64,000 bases of DNA from Bacillus sp. Bos-x628 (GTDB lineage: Bacteria > Bacillota > Bacilli > Bacillales > Bacillaceae): the NCBI RefSeq assembly GCF_040500475.1, contig NZ_CP159358.1:2170001-2234000 (forward strand), in the 5' to 3' direction. The notes below the pieces were generated by a model, which was given only the letters and a program-made list of their open reading frames with translations, did not search any database and was not told where the DNA came from. Numbering within the stretch: position 1 is the first letter of the stretch; every line of letters begins with the position of its first letter. Shown one piece after another: positions 1 through 9,137 of this stretch. Both the position numbers and the translations under genes were made by a program.

Positions 1-119
1 TAACAATGATGAAGAACGTTCTTCTTGCAAATATCACTACCGCTAAGGATATCATGAATGAAAATCAAACATGATTTATCTATAACCCTCATAAATTGAT
101 AGCAATAACAAAGGGGGCG

Positions 120-1421
120 TTGATCATCCAAATTTATGTTGTCAAAAGAGGAGATACCTTAAGTGAAATTGCATTACGTTTCAAAACAACTGTAAACGAA
201 ATCATTCGTACCAACGACATCCAAACACCTAATCAACTTGTCGTTGGACAAACAATTGTCATCCCAATTAGAGGGCAATTTTATGAGGTAAAGCAAAATG
301 ACACTCTTTATACAATTGGAAGGAGGTTTCAAATTTCCGTAGAGGAATTGGCTCGTGTGAACAGAATTCAATCTGGAGCTATACTCCCTATACGCTTTTT
401 ACTGTATATTCCTGAAAGACCAAAAAGAAATATTCATTCAAATGCCTATATTGAACCACGTGGAAATCAAGTCAGTGAGAATTTAAAGCAGGCAGCTAGA
501 GAAGCTTCGCCATACTTAACACATTTAGGCGTCTTTAGTTTCCAAGCCAAAAGAGACGGAACACTTCGAGAACCGCCATTAGATCAACTACCTCAGATTG
601 CCGCTCAGAGCAGAACGGTTTTAACTATGGCTATTACTAATCTAGAAAATGAAAAATTCAGTGATGAACTTGGGCGTACCCTTTTAACAAATCAAGCTGT
701 CAAAACAACATTTTTAAATGAAATCGTTCGTGTTGCTAGAAAGTATCAATTTAAAGAAATTCATTTTGATTTTGAATACTTACGCCCTGCTGATAAAGAT
801 GCCTATATTAAATTTTTAAAAGAAGCTACCTCTCGCCTTCACCGAGAGGGGTGGACAATTTCTGTAGCACTTGCTCCTAAAACAAGTAGTGAACAAAAAG
901 GGAAATGGTACGAAGCCCATGACTATGCAGCTATCGGTCAGATCGTCGATCATGTTGTATTAATGACCTACGAATGGGGGTATAGTGGTGGACCTGCACA
1001 AGCAGTTTCTCCAATTGGACCCGTCCGCCAAGTGATTGAATATGCGTTGACTGTCGTGCCAGCCAATAAAATTGTGATGGGACAGAATTTATATGGCTAT
1101 GATTGGACTCTTCCATTTGTCCCAGGTGGCCCATTCGCCAAAGCAGTCAGTCCTCAACAAGCCATCGCTATTGCTAGAGATCATAATGTATCCATTCTTT
1201 ACGATGAAACGGCACAAGCACCTTATTTCCGTTATACTGATGCGAATAACAAACAACATGAGGTGTGGTTCGAAGACGCAAGATCTATCCAAGCAAAATT
1301 CAATCTCATCAAAGAGCTAAACCTTAACGGCATTGCTTATTGGAAACTAGGCTTATCCTTCCCACAAAATTGGCTCTTATTATCAGATCAATTTAATATT
1401 GAAAAAAGAACAACATCGTAA
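120..1421 (+). CDS. sleL: SleL/YaaH, LysM-GH18 spore cortex hydrolase
   Basis: Cortex-fragment lytic N-acetylglucosaminidase of the spore, as known for SleL/YaaH. Two LysM peptidoglycan-binding repeats (about residues 5-48 and 53-97, each with a GDTL motif) precede a glycoside hydrolase 18 domain. The catalytic region shows FDFEYL, the DxE part of the GH18 signature. The frame is open from a TTG at 96, but a TTG at 120 directly follows an AAAGGGGG run and gives a start like that of family members (MIIQIYVVKRGD), so it was chosen although the spacing is short. There is no classical signal peptide, as usual for spore-coat LysM proteins. Length about 433 aa against 427 in B. subtilis. Expression in the mother cell is inferred from the family. 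The dgk gene follows after about 80 bp. Confidence 0.9.
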   Translation: MIIQIYVVKRGDTLSEIALRFKTTVNEIIRTNDIQTPNQLVVGQTIVIPIRGQFYEVKQNDTLYTIGRRFQISVEELARVNRIQSGAILPIRFLLYIPERPKRNIHSNAYIEPRGNQVSENLKQAAREASPYLTHLGVFSFQAKRDGTLREPPLDQLPQIAAQSRTVLTMAITNLENEKFSDELGRTLLTNQAVKTTFLNEIVRVARKYQFKEIHFDFEYLRPADKDAYIKFLKEATSRLHREGWTISVALAPKTSSEQKGKWYEAHDYAAIGQIVDHVVLMTYEWGYSGGPAQAVSPIGPVRQVIEYALTVVPANKIVMGQNLYGYDWTLPFVPGGPFAKAVSPQQAIAIARDHNVSILYDETAQAPYFRYTDANNKQHEVWFEDARSIQAKFNLIKELNLNGIAYWKLGLSFPQNWLLLSDQFNIEKRTTS

Positions 1422-1500
1422 TCTATTCACTCTATCTCCTAAAAGGGGTATGGTACAATATACATTGGTTTGACAACTTTACAGATAGAGGAGAACGCCT

Positions 1501-2124
1501 ATGTATCCTGCCCCTTTTATTGCAGTGGAAGGCCCAATTGGAGCCGGAAAAACAACTTTGGCTACAATGCTTGCGAAGGAATTTCAATATTCTTTAGTGA
1601 AAGAGATTGTAGAAGAAAATCCATTCTTAAATAAATTTTATGAAGATATGGGACAATGGAGCTTTCAGCTTGAGATGTTCTTTTTATGCAACCGGTTTAA
1701 ACAGTTGGAATCCATTCAAGAAGAATATGTGAATAAGAAGCAGCCGATTGTTACTGACTATCATGTCTATAAAAATATGATTTTTGCAGAAAGAACATTA
1801 TCAAAAAAACACATGGAAAAATACAGAAAAATCTATCACTTGCTAACAGATGATCTGCCTAGACCTAATGCCATCATTTATATAAAAGCAAGCCTCCCCA
1901 CCTTACTTGAAAGAATACAGATGAGAGGGCGCTCTTTTGAAGAAGACATCGATCCAGTTTATTTAAAGAATTTAATTGAAGATTATGAATTGGCCATCGA
2001 ACATTTAAAACAGACTGACCCAAAGCTCCCTGTCATTACAATTGAGGGGGATGATACAGACTTTGTTTCCTCACAGCAGGATTACCAGCAAATTGTACAG
2101 AAGATAAAGGAGCAAGTACTATGA
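1501..2124 (+). CDS. dgk: Deoxyguanosine kinase
   Basis: Salvage kinase that phosphorylates deoxyguanosine to dGMP. The protein is 207 aa, the length of B. subtilis Dgk (YaaF). A P-loop GPIGAGKTT lies near residues 10-18, and a basic lid region (RMRGRSFEED) lies near residue 140. The ATG follows GATAGAGGAG. The stop overlaps the start of dck by 4 nt (ATGA), so the two kinases are translationally coupled. Which of the two is Dgk is assigned from length and gene order by analogy with B. subtilis. Confidence 0.93.
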   Translation: MYPAPFIAVEGPIGAGKTTLATMLAKEFQYSLVKEIVEENPFLNKFYEDMGQWSFQLEMFFLCNRFKQLESIQEEYVNKKQPIVTDYHVYKNMIFAERTLSKKHMEKYRKIYHLLTDDLPRPNAIIYIKASLPTLLERIQMRGRSFEEDIDPVYLKNLIEDYELAIEHLKQTDPKLPVITIEGDDTDFVSSQQDYQQIVQKIKEQVL

Positions 2125-2777
2125 CAAATATTGAAATACCAAAGGACGCAGTGATTACAATCGCAGGGACTGTCGGTGTCGGGAAATCGACCATGACTAA
2201 ATCAATAGCGGACAAGCTAGGATTTCAGACTTCTCTCGAAAAAGTAGATGATAATCCGTATTTAGAGCACTTTTATTCAGATTTTCAAAGATGGAGCTTT
2301 CATTTACAGGTCTATTTTCTTGCGGAGCGTTTTAAAGAACAAAAACGAATTTTTGAGTCCGGTGGAGGGTATGTTCAAGATCGATCTATTTATGAAGATA
2401 CAGGCATTTTTGCTAAAATGCATGCTGACAAAGGCACCATGTCCAAAATAGATTATGAAACGTACACTAGTCTATTTGAGGCAATGGTCATGACACCTTA
2501 CTTCCCTCATCCTGATGTACTCATTTACTTGCATGGGGACTTAGATCATATTTTACATCGAATTGAAGAGCGCGGAAGAGAGATGGAGATTCAAACAGAT
2601 CGAACGTATTGGGAGGAAATGTACAATCGATATAGTGAATGGATCGAACAATTTGACTTATGTCCGGTCATCAAAATGAATATTGAAAATTATGATTTAC
2701 TTCATGATGAAAGTTCGCTTGATCCCATTCTTCATGAGATTGCTTCTGTTATTCAAAAAAGTCGTTCTCGTTCTTAA
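2121..2777 (+). CDS. dck: Deoxyadenosine/deoxycytidine kinase
   Basis: Second deoxynucleoside kinase of the pair, phosphorylating dAdo and dCyd in nucleoside salvage. It is 218 aa (217 in B. subtilis YaaG). The P-loop is GTVGVGKST near residues 16-24, and the DRS substrate-binding motif occurs in QDRSIYED near residue 91. The lid contains RIEERGREME. It overlaps dgk by 4 nt and is the last plus-strand gene before the convergent tRNA-Ser, whose terminator lies a few bases after the stop. Confidence 0.93.
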   Translation: MTNIEIPKDAVITIAGTVGVGKSTMTKSIADKLGFQTSLEKVDDNPYLEHFYSDFQRWSFHLQVYFLAERFKEQKRIFESGGGYVQDRSIYEDTGIFAKMHADKGTMSKIDYETYTSLFEAMVMTPYFPHPDVLIYLHGDLDHILHRIEERGREMEIQTDRTYWEEMYNRYSEWIEQFDLCPVIKMNIENYDLLHDESSLDPILHEIASVIQKSRSRS

Positions 2778-2780
2778 GAC

Positions 2781-2814
2781 AATAAAAAAACCGCTGCATT
2801 TAAAGATGCAGCGG
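2781..2814 (-). terminator. Terminator of tRNA-Ser (minus)
   Basis: A 9-bp perfect stem (CCGCTGCAT / ATGCAGCGG, 2791-2814) is followed on the minus strand by a run of seven T. The U-tract is only on the minus side, so it ends tRNA-Ser transcription. It could also slow plus-strand reading out of dck. Confidence 0.8.
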
Positions 2815-2870
2815 TGCGACAATTTCCAATTTTATGCTTGGGTTTCAATTCAACTTAGGTAATATCAATA

Positions 2871-2963
2871 TGGCGGAGGAAGAGGGATTCGAACCCCCGC
2901 GGGCTTTGACACCCCTGTCGGTTTTCAAGACCGATCCCTTCAGCCAGACTTGGGTATTCCTCC
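2871..2963 (-). tRNA. tRNA-Ser (UGA)
   Basis: A 93-nt class II tRNA with a long variable arm. The acceptor GGAGGAA pairs with TTCCTCC, and the discriminator G is followed by an encoded CCA. The anticodon loop CTTGAAA gives anticodon UGA (complement at 2925-2927). It lies beside serS, separated by the chemoreceptor gene. Confidence 0.95.
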
Positions 2964-3056
2964 GTATCGACAAGGATTAATATATCATATCAAATCATCA
3001 GAAGTCAACATCTTTTTGAAAAAAGTTTCATCATTCTATTTAGCCATGTAAGAAAT

Positions 3057-3206
3057 AGTCTAAAAAGTAGCCTAATGGCTACCCCAGTAGGAAGACCTGA
3101 GATATTGAGGAGAGAATGAAACATTCGTGAGCACAGGACGCTCGAGATCTGACAATGAATACGAAGGTTTGTCTACACGCTGAAGTAGCCTAATAGGGCT
3201 ATCCTT
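3057..3206 (-). repeat. Intergenic repeat element, copy A
   Basis: The stretch 3110-3190 aligns at roughly three quarters of positions, by eye, with 9056-9133. Shared blocks include ACATTCGTGAGCAC, AGATCTGACAA and GGTTTGTCTACAC. Both copies have the same orientation. Each starts within about 5 nt of the stop of a minus-strand gene (here the chemoreceptor), so it would form a 3' untranslated region. No ORF or transposase is associated. I do not recognise a named family. Confidence 0.6.
3062..3085 (-). terminator. Terminator downstream of soluble MCP gene
   Basis: On the minus strand GTAGCC-ATTA-GGCTAC (3067-3082) is followed by TTTTT. It lies about 130 nt beyond the chemoreceptor stop, at the far end of the intergenic repeat element. 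The same GGCTAC hexamer recurs next to the stop codon, so an alternative long-range pairing is possible. Confidence 0.6.
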
Positions 3207-3209
3207 AAT

Positions 3210-4040
3210 CTATTGTGAATCTTGTCTGATTTCTTCAATAAAATGGTTCATTTCTTCTTTAAAATCATTTAATGATTCGATGATCTTTGTAAAGTCTGTT
3301 ACTTGTTTGGCTTGTTCGTTTGTGGAACTACTGATTTGTGAAATATTTTCAGACAACGTTCCAATGCTGTCCTGAATTTCTTTTAAAAATGTATTAATGG
3401 TTTCGGCGGCTTCCTTTGAGCCATCTGATAATTTACGCACTTCATCTGCAACGACGGCAAATCCTTTTCCATTTTCGCCTGCTCTTGCCGCTTCAATTGC
3501 AGCATTTAGCCCCAGCAAGTTTGTTTGTCTAGCAATACCGCCAATTGTTTTGACTACTTCTTCAATGTTAGCAGACTTCTCTTCCGCTCTTCCTGCCTGC
3601 TCACTAATTTCTAAGCTTGTTGCAGCCAGCTCTTGTGAATGAGCAGCAATTTGCTCAATTCCACTTTGCAGCTCTTTCGCTACTTTATTAATATGCTCCA
3701 TGTAGCCGCTTAATTTCTTTTCACGATGATGTGAAAGAGCAACTAAAAATGTGCCAATCACTTTTCTTTCTTCATCAAAAATCGGGTAACCCTTTACAGC
3801 AATTTCATAGCCATATAAAGACTCTGGTAAATGACCTTCGTATTCTTGTCCTCTTAACGTCGTCGCAACGTTCTGGTCTTCAGGATTCAATTTATCCCCT
3901 ACTTTAATACCAAAATCTACAGTGGTTGACGGATAATAACAAAGCACCCTCTCTGTATCTGTGATGCCGAAAAGGATACTGTCATCTAGAACTTTTCTTA
4001 TCAAATGAGCCATTTCTACATAATAGTCAAGCCTATTCAA
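3210..4040 (-). CDS. Soluble methyl-accepting chemotaxis-type protein
   Basis: Cytoplasmic chemoreceptor-like signalling protein of 276 aa with no membrane segment. The N-terminal ~110 residues form a small sensor-like domain of unrecognised ligand (contains [21 protein letters not shown]). The rest is the MCP signalling coiled coil. The highly conserved hairpin tip that contacts CheA/CheW is present near residues 165-200 ([20 protein letters not shown], then [11 protein letters not shown]). Architecture and length resemble B. subtilis YfmS (286 aa). It sits alone between tRNA-Ser and serS, a place where B. subtilis has no such gene, so it is probably a lineage-specific insertion. Its signal is unknown. 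Confidence 0.85.
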   Translation of the reverse strand: MNRLDYYVEMAHLIRKVLDDSILFGITDTERVLCYYPSTTVDFGIKVGDKLNPEDQNVATTLRGQEYEGHLPESLYGYEIAVKGYPIFDEERKVIGTFLVALSHHREKKLSGYMEHINKVAKELQSGIEQIAAHSQELAATSLEISEQAGRAEEKSANIEEVVKTIGGIARQTNLLGLNAAIEAARAGENGKGFAVVADEVRKLSDGSKEAAETINTFLKEIQDSIGTLSENISQISSSTNEQAKQVTDFTKIIESLNDFKEEMNHFIEEIRQDSQ

Positions 4041-4111
4041 AGTTATTCCTTCTTTCCTAGAGCTTTTAGTTTTTTTATCGGCTTATTTTAGAAAAGCTGT
4101 AGAACTTTAGA

Positions 4112-4140
4112 TAAAAAGAATAAGATGCCATGGTGGCATC

Positions 4141-4143
<3 letters not shown>
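4112..4143 (-). terminator. serS terminator
   Basis: A perfect 9-bp stem (AAGATGCCA / TGGCATCTT, 4122-4142) with a 3-nt loop overlaps the serS stop codon. On the minus strand it is followed by ATTCTTTTTATC. Confidence 0.7.
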
Positions 4144-5418
<1,275 letters not shown>

Positions 5419-5436
5419 TTACACTCCTTTTTTTAT

Positions 5437-5690
5437 CGAAAAATAAAAAGAGCCCTCATCCCATGAAAGGGACGAGAGCTCTCGCGTTGCCACCCTGATT
5501 GAAAGCATGAACATGCTTTCCTCTTTCTTCTATAACGGCATCACCGTAAATGCTTACTCCTCGTGTTTCAGCACTTCGCTCAAGGATGGATTCAGAACGC
5601 ATCTTTCACCGATTCTCACCAACCATCGGCTCTCTGAGAAAGAGGGGCGTCTTACTGTTTCCTGTCAACGCTTTTTCGATCTTTAATTGT
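5437..5690 (-). promoter_or_regulatory. serS T-box riboswitch leader
   Basis: Read on the minus strand, the leader carries the T-box core GGGTGGCAACGCGAG (complement near 5480-5496), a close variant of the consensus. It is followed by a terminator with stem AGAGCTCTCGTCCC against GGGATGAGGGCTCT and a TTTTTATTTTT tract (about 5437-5480). A long stem I region precedes it. A TCC serine codon in GAATCC (complement near 5590) is the likely specifier; that codon is my reading and was not confirmed by folding. Confidence 0.88.
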
Positions 5691-5696
5691 GATTTT

Positions 5697-5725
5697 AATG
5701 TACTATAAGTTTTATCTCTTTTCAA
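5697..5725 (-). promoter_or_regulatory. Possible serS leader promoter
   Basis: On the minus strand TTGAAA (5720-5725) and TACATT (5697-5702) are separated by 17 bp, just downstream of the pdxT stop. This would start transcription at the 5' edge of the T-box. The match to the SigA consensus is moderate. Confidence 0.4.
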
Positions 5726-5730
5726 CCGTT

Positions 5731-6321
5731 TTATACAGCTAATTTCGTTTTGTATGTCTTCACCATGTCGACGAACAACTGAGTTATCCGATAATCGTCT
5801 GTCAGCTCCGGATGAAAAGAACAGCCTAGAATATTCTTTTCCTTTGCCATAACAATCCTGCCGTCATATTCAGCCAAGATCTCCACGCTTTCATCTGCAC
5901 TGATAATATGCGGTGCTCGGATGAATACGCCTGTAAATGGTGTATCTAATCCTTTGATCTCTAAATCTGCTTCAAAGCTATCCACCTGTCTGCCAAATGA
6001 ATTACGTGCAACTGATACATTCAACAATCCAAGGTGGGCATCTTCTTGATCTTTTATATGCTTTGCAAGCATAATGAGACCCGCACATGTTCCAAAAATC
6101 GGTTTCCCTTGAGCAGCAAATGCTTTGATCGGCTCAATAAATTGGTACGTATCCATGAGTCTTCTCATTGTTGTACTTTCTCCACCAGGAATAATGAGAC
6201 CGTCAACGGATTCTAGTTCTTCTACTCGTTTGATGATCTTCCCTTCTTCGCCACAGGCTTCAATCGATTGAAGATGCTCTCTCACCGCTCCTTGAAGCCC
6301 AAGTACACCAATTGTTAACAT
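5731..6321 (-). CDS. pdxT: PLP synthase glutaminase subunit PdxT
   Basis: Glutaminase that feeds ammonia to PdxS for pyridoxal 5'-phosphate synthesis. The 196-aa protein is a class I amidotransferase with nucleophile C79 ([10 protein letters not shown]) and the His-Glu pair H170/E172 (SFHPELTDD). The oxyanion-side GGEST motif lies near residue 46. It follows pdxS by 20 bp in the same operon. No clear terminator follows its stop. Confidence 0.97.
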   Translation of the reverse strand: MLTIGVLGLQGAVREHLQSIEACGEEGKIIKRVEELESVDGLIIPGGESTTMRRLMDTYQFIEPIKAFAAQGKPIFGTCAGLIMLAKHIKDQEDAHLGLLNVSVARNSFGRQVDSFEADLEIKGLDTPFTGVFIRAPHIISADESVEILAEYDGRIVMAKEKNILGCSFHPELTDDYRITQLFVDMVKTYKTKLAV

Positions 6322-6341
6322 ATTCTTTTGCGCTCCCTTAA

Positions 6342-7226
6342 TTACCAGCCACGCTCTTGCATACGTTCTTCTGGCAGTAGATTTGAAATGTCAATTCCTT
6401 TCATGGCTGTACCCAGCTCTTTAGAAAGTTCTGCAATTAAACGGTAATCTGTGAAATGAGTCGTTGCTTCTACAATGGCTTTTGCAAACTTAGCAGGATT
6501 TTCTGATTTAAAAATACCAGATCCGACAAATACGCCATCCGCTCCAAGCTGCATCATTAACGCAGCATCAGCTGGTGTTGCAACACCTCCAGCTGCAAAG
6601 TTAACGACTGGTAGCTTGCCGTCCTTTTTAATTTGAAGCAATAATTCATAAGGTGCTCCTAGATTTTTCGCTTCTGTCATGATTTCATCTTCACTCATCG
6701 CTGCTACTTTTCGAATCTGAGCATTGACCTTTCTTATATGACGGACAGCTTCTACAATGTTGCCTGTCCCAGGTTCTCCTTTCGTACGCAGCATAGACGC
6801 ACCTTCAGCAATACGTCGGGTGGCCTCGCCTAGGTCACGACATCCACATACAAAAGGCACAGTATATTCGTTTTTATTTAAATGGAATTCTTCATCTGCA
6901 GGCGTTAGCACTTCACTCTCATCAATATAATCGACACCAAGTGCTTCAAGAACACGAGCCTCCACGATATGGCCAATACGGGCTTTTGCCATGACTGGAA
7001 TCGTTACTGCATTTTGTACTTCTTCTACGATTCTTGGGTCTGCCATACGGGCGACACCGCCTGCAGCACGAATATCAGCTGGTACACGCTCTAATGCCAT
7101 TACAGCAACCGCACCTGCTTCTTCTGCAATCTTTGCCTGTTCAGCGTTGACGACATCCATGATGACGCCACCCTTTTGCATTTCTGCCATTCCACGTTTT
7201 ACTCGTTCAGTTCCCTTATTGCTCAC
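6342..7226 (-). CDS. pdxS: PLP synthase subunit PdxS
   Basis: Forms PLP from ribose 5-phosphate, glyceraldehyde 3-phosphate and ammonia in a dodecamer with PdxT. The (beta/alpha)8 protein has 294 aa. The Schiff-base lysine K81 is in MAKARIG, and the second lysine is in [12 protein letters not shown] near residue 149. The start is GTG at 7226 behind GGGAGG. The gene is divergent from pdxR, whose product is the likely activator; phased repeats lie in the shared upstream region. Confidence 0.97.
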   Translation of the reverse strand: MSNKGTERVKRGMAEMQKGGVIMDVVNAEQAKIAEEAGAVAVMALERVPADIRAAGGVARMADPRIVEEVQNAVTIPVMAKARIGHIVEARVLEALGVDYIDESEVLTPADEEFHLNKNEYTVPFVCGCRDLGEATRRIAEGASMLRTKGEPGTGNIVEAVRHIRKVNAQIRKVAAMSEDEIMTEAKNLGAPYELLLQIKKDGKLPVVNFAAGGVATPADAALMMQLGADGVFVGSGIFKSENPAKFAKAIVEATTHFTDYRLIAELSKELGTAMKGIDISNLLPEERMQERGW

Positions 7227-7263
7227 TATTGTTGCCTCCCATTTGTTTATTCAATTGCTTCAA

Positions 7264-7299
7264 CATGTCTATCATACAAGTGAAATAGTATAACAATAA
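7264..7299 (-). promoter_or_regulatory. Probable pdxST promoter
   Basis: On the minus strand TATGAT (complement 7271-7276) forms a -10 box. The -35 position 17 bp upstream (7294-7299) reads TTATTG, a poor match that overlaps the proximal TATAACAAT repeat. A weak -35 under a binding site fits an activator-dependent promoter. Assigned by eye. Confidence 0.45.
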
Positions 7300-7317
7300 A
7301 GAGAATAGTATAACAAT
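7289..7317. promoter_or_regulatory. PdxR-type direct repeats, pdxST-proximal pair
   Basis: TATAACAAT occurs at 7289-7297 and again at 7309-7317, exactly 20 bp apart (two helical turns) in direct orientation. The extended copies AGTATAACAAT are identical. MocR/GntR regulators are known to bind direct repeats between divergent genes, so these are inferred PdxR sites placed about -25 to -53 of pdxST. Confidence 0.55.
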
Positions 7318-7404
7318 TCAATCAATCCTTAAAAATGTATAAATCCCACTAAATACAGTGTTCACAGCCTAAAATGACTGGTTATTCTGTTTGATCGTGA
7401 TTTA

Positions 7405-7416
7405 CATGCTATAATC
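7405..7416 (+). promoter_or_regulatory. pdxR extended -10 promoter
   Basis: TGCTATAAT (7407-7415) is an extended -10 with a perfect TATAAT hexamer. No good -35 is seen. Transcription would start near 7422, inside the pdxR-proximal repeat pair. Confidence 0.5.
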
Positions 7417-7420
7417 TATA

Positions 7421-7449
7421 TATAACAATACAAATCAATGTATAACAAT
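7421..7449. promoter_or_regulatory. PdxR-type direct repeats, pdxR-proximal pair
   Basis: A second pair of TATAACAAT copies at 7421-7429 and 7441-7449 also has a 20-bp period. It covers the predicted pdxR transcription start, which suggests autorepression. Inference from position only. Confidence 0.55.
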
Positions 7450-7471
7450 TTGCGATGACTGGAGGATTCTC

Positions 7472-8950
7472 ATGCATATTGATATTCATCGGCACTCAGA
7501 TACATCTCTTTCAAATCAAATCTATGTTTCTATCATTGATCACATTCAATCCGGTTTGCTTCAGCAAGGAGACAAATTGCCAACTGTACGTGATTTAGCT
7601 AAGCAATTGAATGTCAGTCTCGTCACTGTAGCAAAGGCGTATACCCGACTTAAAGACGACGGGTATTTAACGGCTGTGCAAGGTAAGGGGACGTTCGTTG
7701 ATGAATTACAAGAACAAACAGACATGCCGGTTCAATCATCTACCTCTTTCGATTGGCAGCTATCCATCCCGGATTACTTACCACGATCTCAGTTTGCCCA
7801 GTATCACTATGTAGAAGAGGCAATTAACCTTTCCTCCTCTATGATTGACCCAGGACTTTTGCCAAATCGGTATTTAGAAAAGGAAATGCAACAAGTTTTA
7901 ATCCATCATCCTCAAATTATGTCGAAATATGGGGAAATTCAAGGAGACTTACAGCTTCGACAGGTGATTCAGTCCTTTTTAGAGAAGCTGGACGTGCCTT
8001 CTACCCCTGAAAATATCCTTGTGACAAGCGGTTCCCAGCAAGGACTTGATTTAGTCGCTAGAACGTTTATCGGTCCTGATGATGTCGTTGTCATGGAAGC
8101 CCCCACCTATCCAGGAGCCATTGATGTTTTTATGGGAAGAGGGGCAAGAATTATTACAGTACCAGTTGATCATGAAGGAATGAATATGAAGCAACTTCAA
8201 AGTATTTGTGATAAATATAAGCCAAAGCTTATTTATACGATTCCTACCTTTCACAGTCCTACAGGAGCCAGTATGTCGATGAAACGGAGAAAACAGCTCC
8301 TGCTATTGGCACAGAGTATTGATTGTCTCATTGTAGAAGATGACCCATATCGGGAGCTTTATTTTGAAAAGAAGCCACCGGCACCGATTAAAAGCCTTGA
8401 TTATGATGGGCATGTCATTTATTTAAGAGGATTAAGTAAAACGCTTGCTCCGGGTTGCAGAATCGGGATTATTACAGCGTCAGGTTCGATATTTAATCGT
8501 TTATTAGCTGCGAAGGCCAATAATGATTTGGGGAGTCCCCTTCTTACACAAAAGGCTATTTTGCCATTTCTGACATCGAAGAAAATGATTGATCATACGA
8601 AGAAATTAAGAACGGCCTTAAAGGTGAGACGAGATTTAATGATTGATGTTTTGACACAACACGCACCGAAGGATGTGAAATGGCAAGTTCCACAAGGCGG
8701 GCTCAATTTGTGGTTAAGCTTTCCTTATTGGGTGGATACCCGTGCGTTATTACATGAAGCCCGTAAACAGCAAATCACTTTCCTGCCAGGCTCTGTCTGC
8801 TATCCTGGGGAGCCAAAGCAAAATTACATTCGTCTCAGCTTTTCTTATGTGAATGAAAAGGCCCTGATTGAAGGTATGCAAAAATTATGTAGCATTTTTC
8901 AGCAAAGCTTGTCAGCCCCTCAAAATCAAAAACAATCCCTTTTCTTTTGA
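7472..8950 (+). CDS. pdxR: PdxR, MocR-family regulator (GntR wHTH + aminotransferase-like domain)
   Basis: PLP-sensing transcription regulator of 492 aa. Residues about 8-76 are a GntR winged helix (DKLPTVRDLAKQLNVS, then GYLTAVQGKGTFV). Residues about 110-475 form a fold-type I aminotransferase-like domain with the PLP lysine near K323 in LRGLSKTLAPG and the IPTFHSPTG motif. Family members next to pdxST activate PLP synthesis when PLP is low and repress themselves. The divergent position and shared upstream repeats support that role here. B. subtilis lacks it at this locus. Alternative: another MocR such as GabR, made less likely by context. Confidence 0.88.
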   Translation: MHIDIHRHSDTSLSNQIYVSIIDHIQSGLLQQGDKLPTVRDLAKQLNVSLVTVAKAYTRLKDDGYLTAVQGKGTFVDELQEQTDMPVQSSTSFDWQLSIPDYLPRSQFAQYHYVEEAINLSSSMIDPGLLPNRYLEKEMQQVLIHHPQIMSKYGEIQGDLQLRQVIQSFLEKLDVPSTPENILVTSGSQQGLDLVARTFIGPDDVVVMEAPTYPGAIDVFMGRGARIITVPVDHEGMNMKQLQSICDKYKPKLIYTIPTFHSPTGASMSMKRRKQLLLLAQSIDCLIVEDDPYRELYFEKKPPAPIKSLDYDGHVIYLRGLSKTLAPGCRIGIITASGSIFNRLLAAKANNDLGSPLLTQKAILPFLTSKKMIDHTKKLRTALKVRRDLMIDVLTQHAPKDVKWQVPQGGLNLWLSFPYWVDTRALLHEARKQQITFLPGSVCYPGEPKQNYIRLSFSYVNEKALIEGMQKLCSIFQQSLSAPQNQKQSLFF

Positions 8951-8952
8951 CG

Positions 8953-8985
8953 ACAAAAAACTGCTCTCACTAATAGAGAGCAGTT
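8953..8985 (-). terminator. Terminator for minus-strand transcription past dacA
   Basis: A 10-bp perfect inverted repeat (AACTGCTCTC 8959-8968, GAGAGCAGTT 8976-8985) is followed on the minus strand by TTTT. It is immediately downstream of the pdxR stop and serves transcripts arriving from dacA. Confidence 0.6.
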
Positions 8986-8993
8986 CAGTTTGT

Positions 8994-9030
8994 TGCCAAA
9001 GGGGGTTTCTTTTACCCTTTGGCATCTTTT
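8994..9030 (+). terminator. pdxR terminator
   Basis: TGCCAAAGGG (8994-9003) pairs perfectly with CCCTTTGGCA (9015-9024), and TCTTTT follows on the plus strand. Confidence 0.7.
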
Positions 9031-9035
9031 CAAGG

Positions 9036-9136
9036 AAAACCCAAGCTACTTATGCGGAGCGAACGGAACATTCGTGAGCACTAGCCCACAGATCTGACAA
9101 CAAATGCGAGGGTTTGTCTACACACTGAGCAGCTTT
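9036..9136 (-). repeat. Intergenic repeat element, copy B
   Basis: Related to the element at 3057-3206 (core 9056-9133) and in the same orientation. It begins within about 5 nt of the dacA stop. Read on the minus strand, AAGCTGCT next to the stop can pair with AGTAGCTT at the far end (one G-U), closing a structure of about 90 nt followed by GGGTTTT. The function is unknown. Confidence 0.6.
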
Positions 9137-9137
9137 T

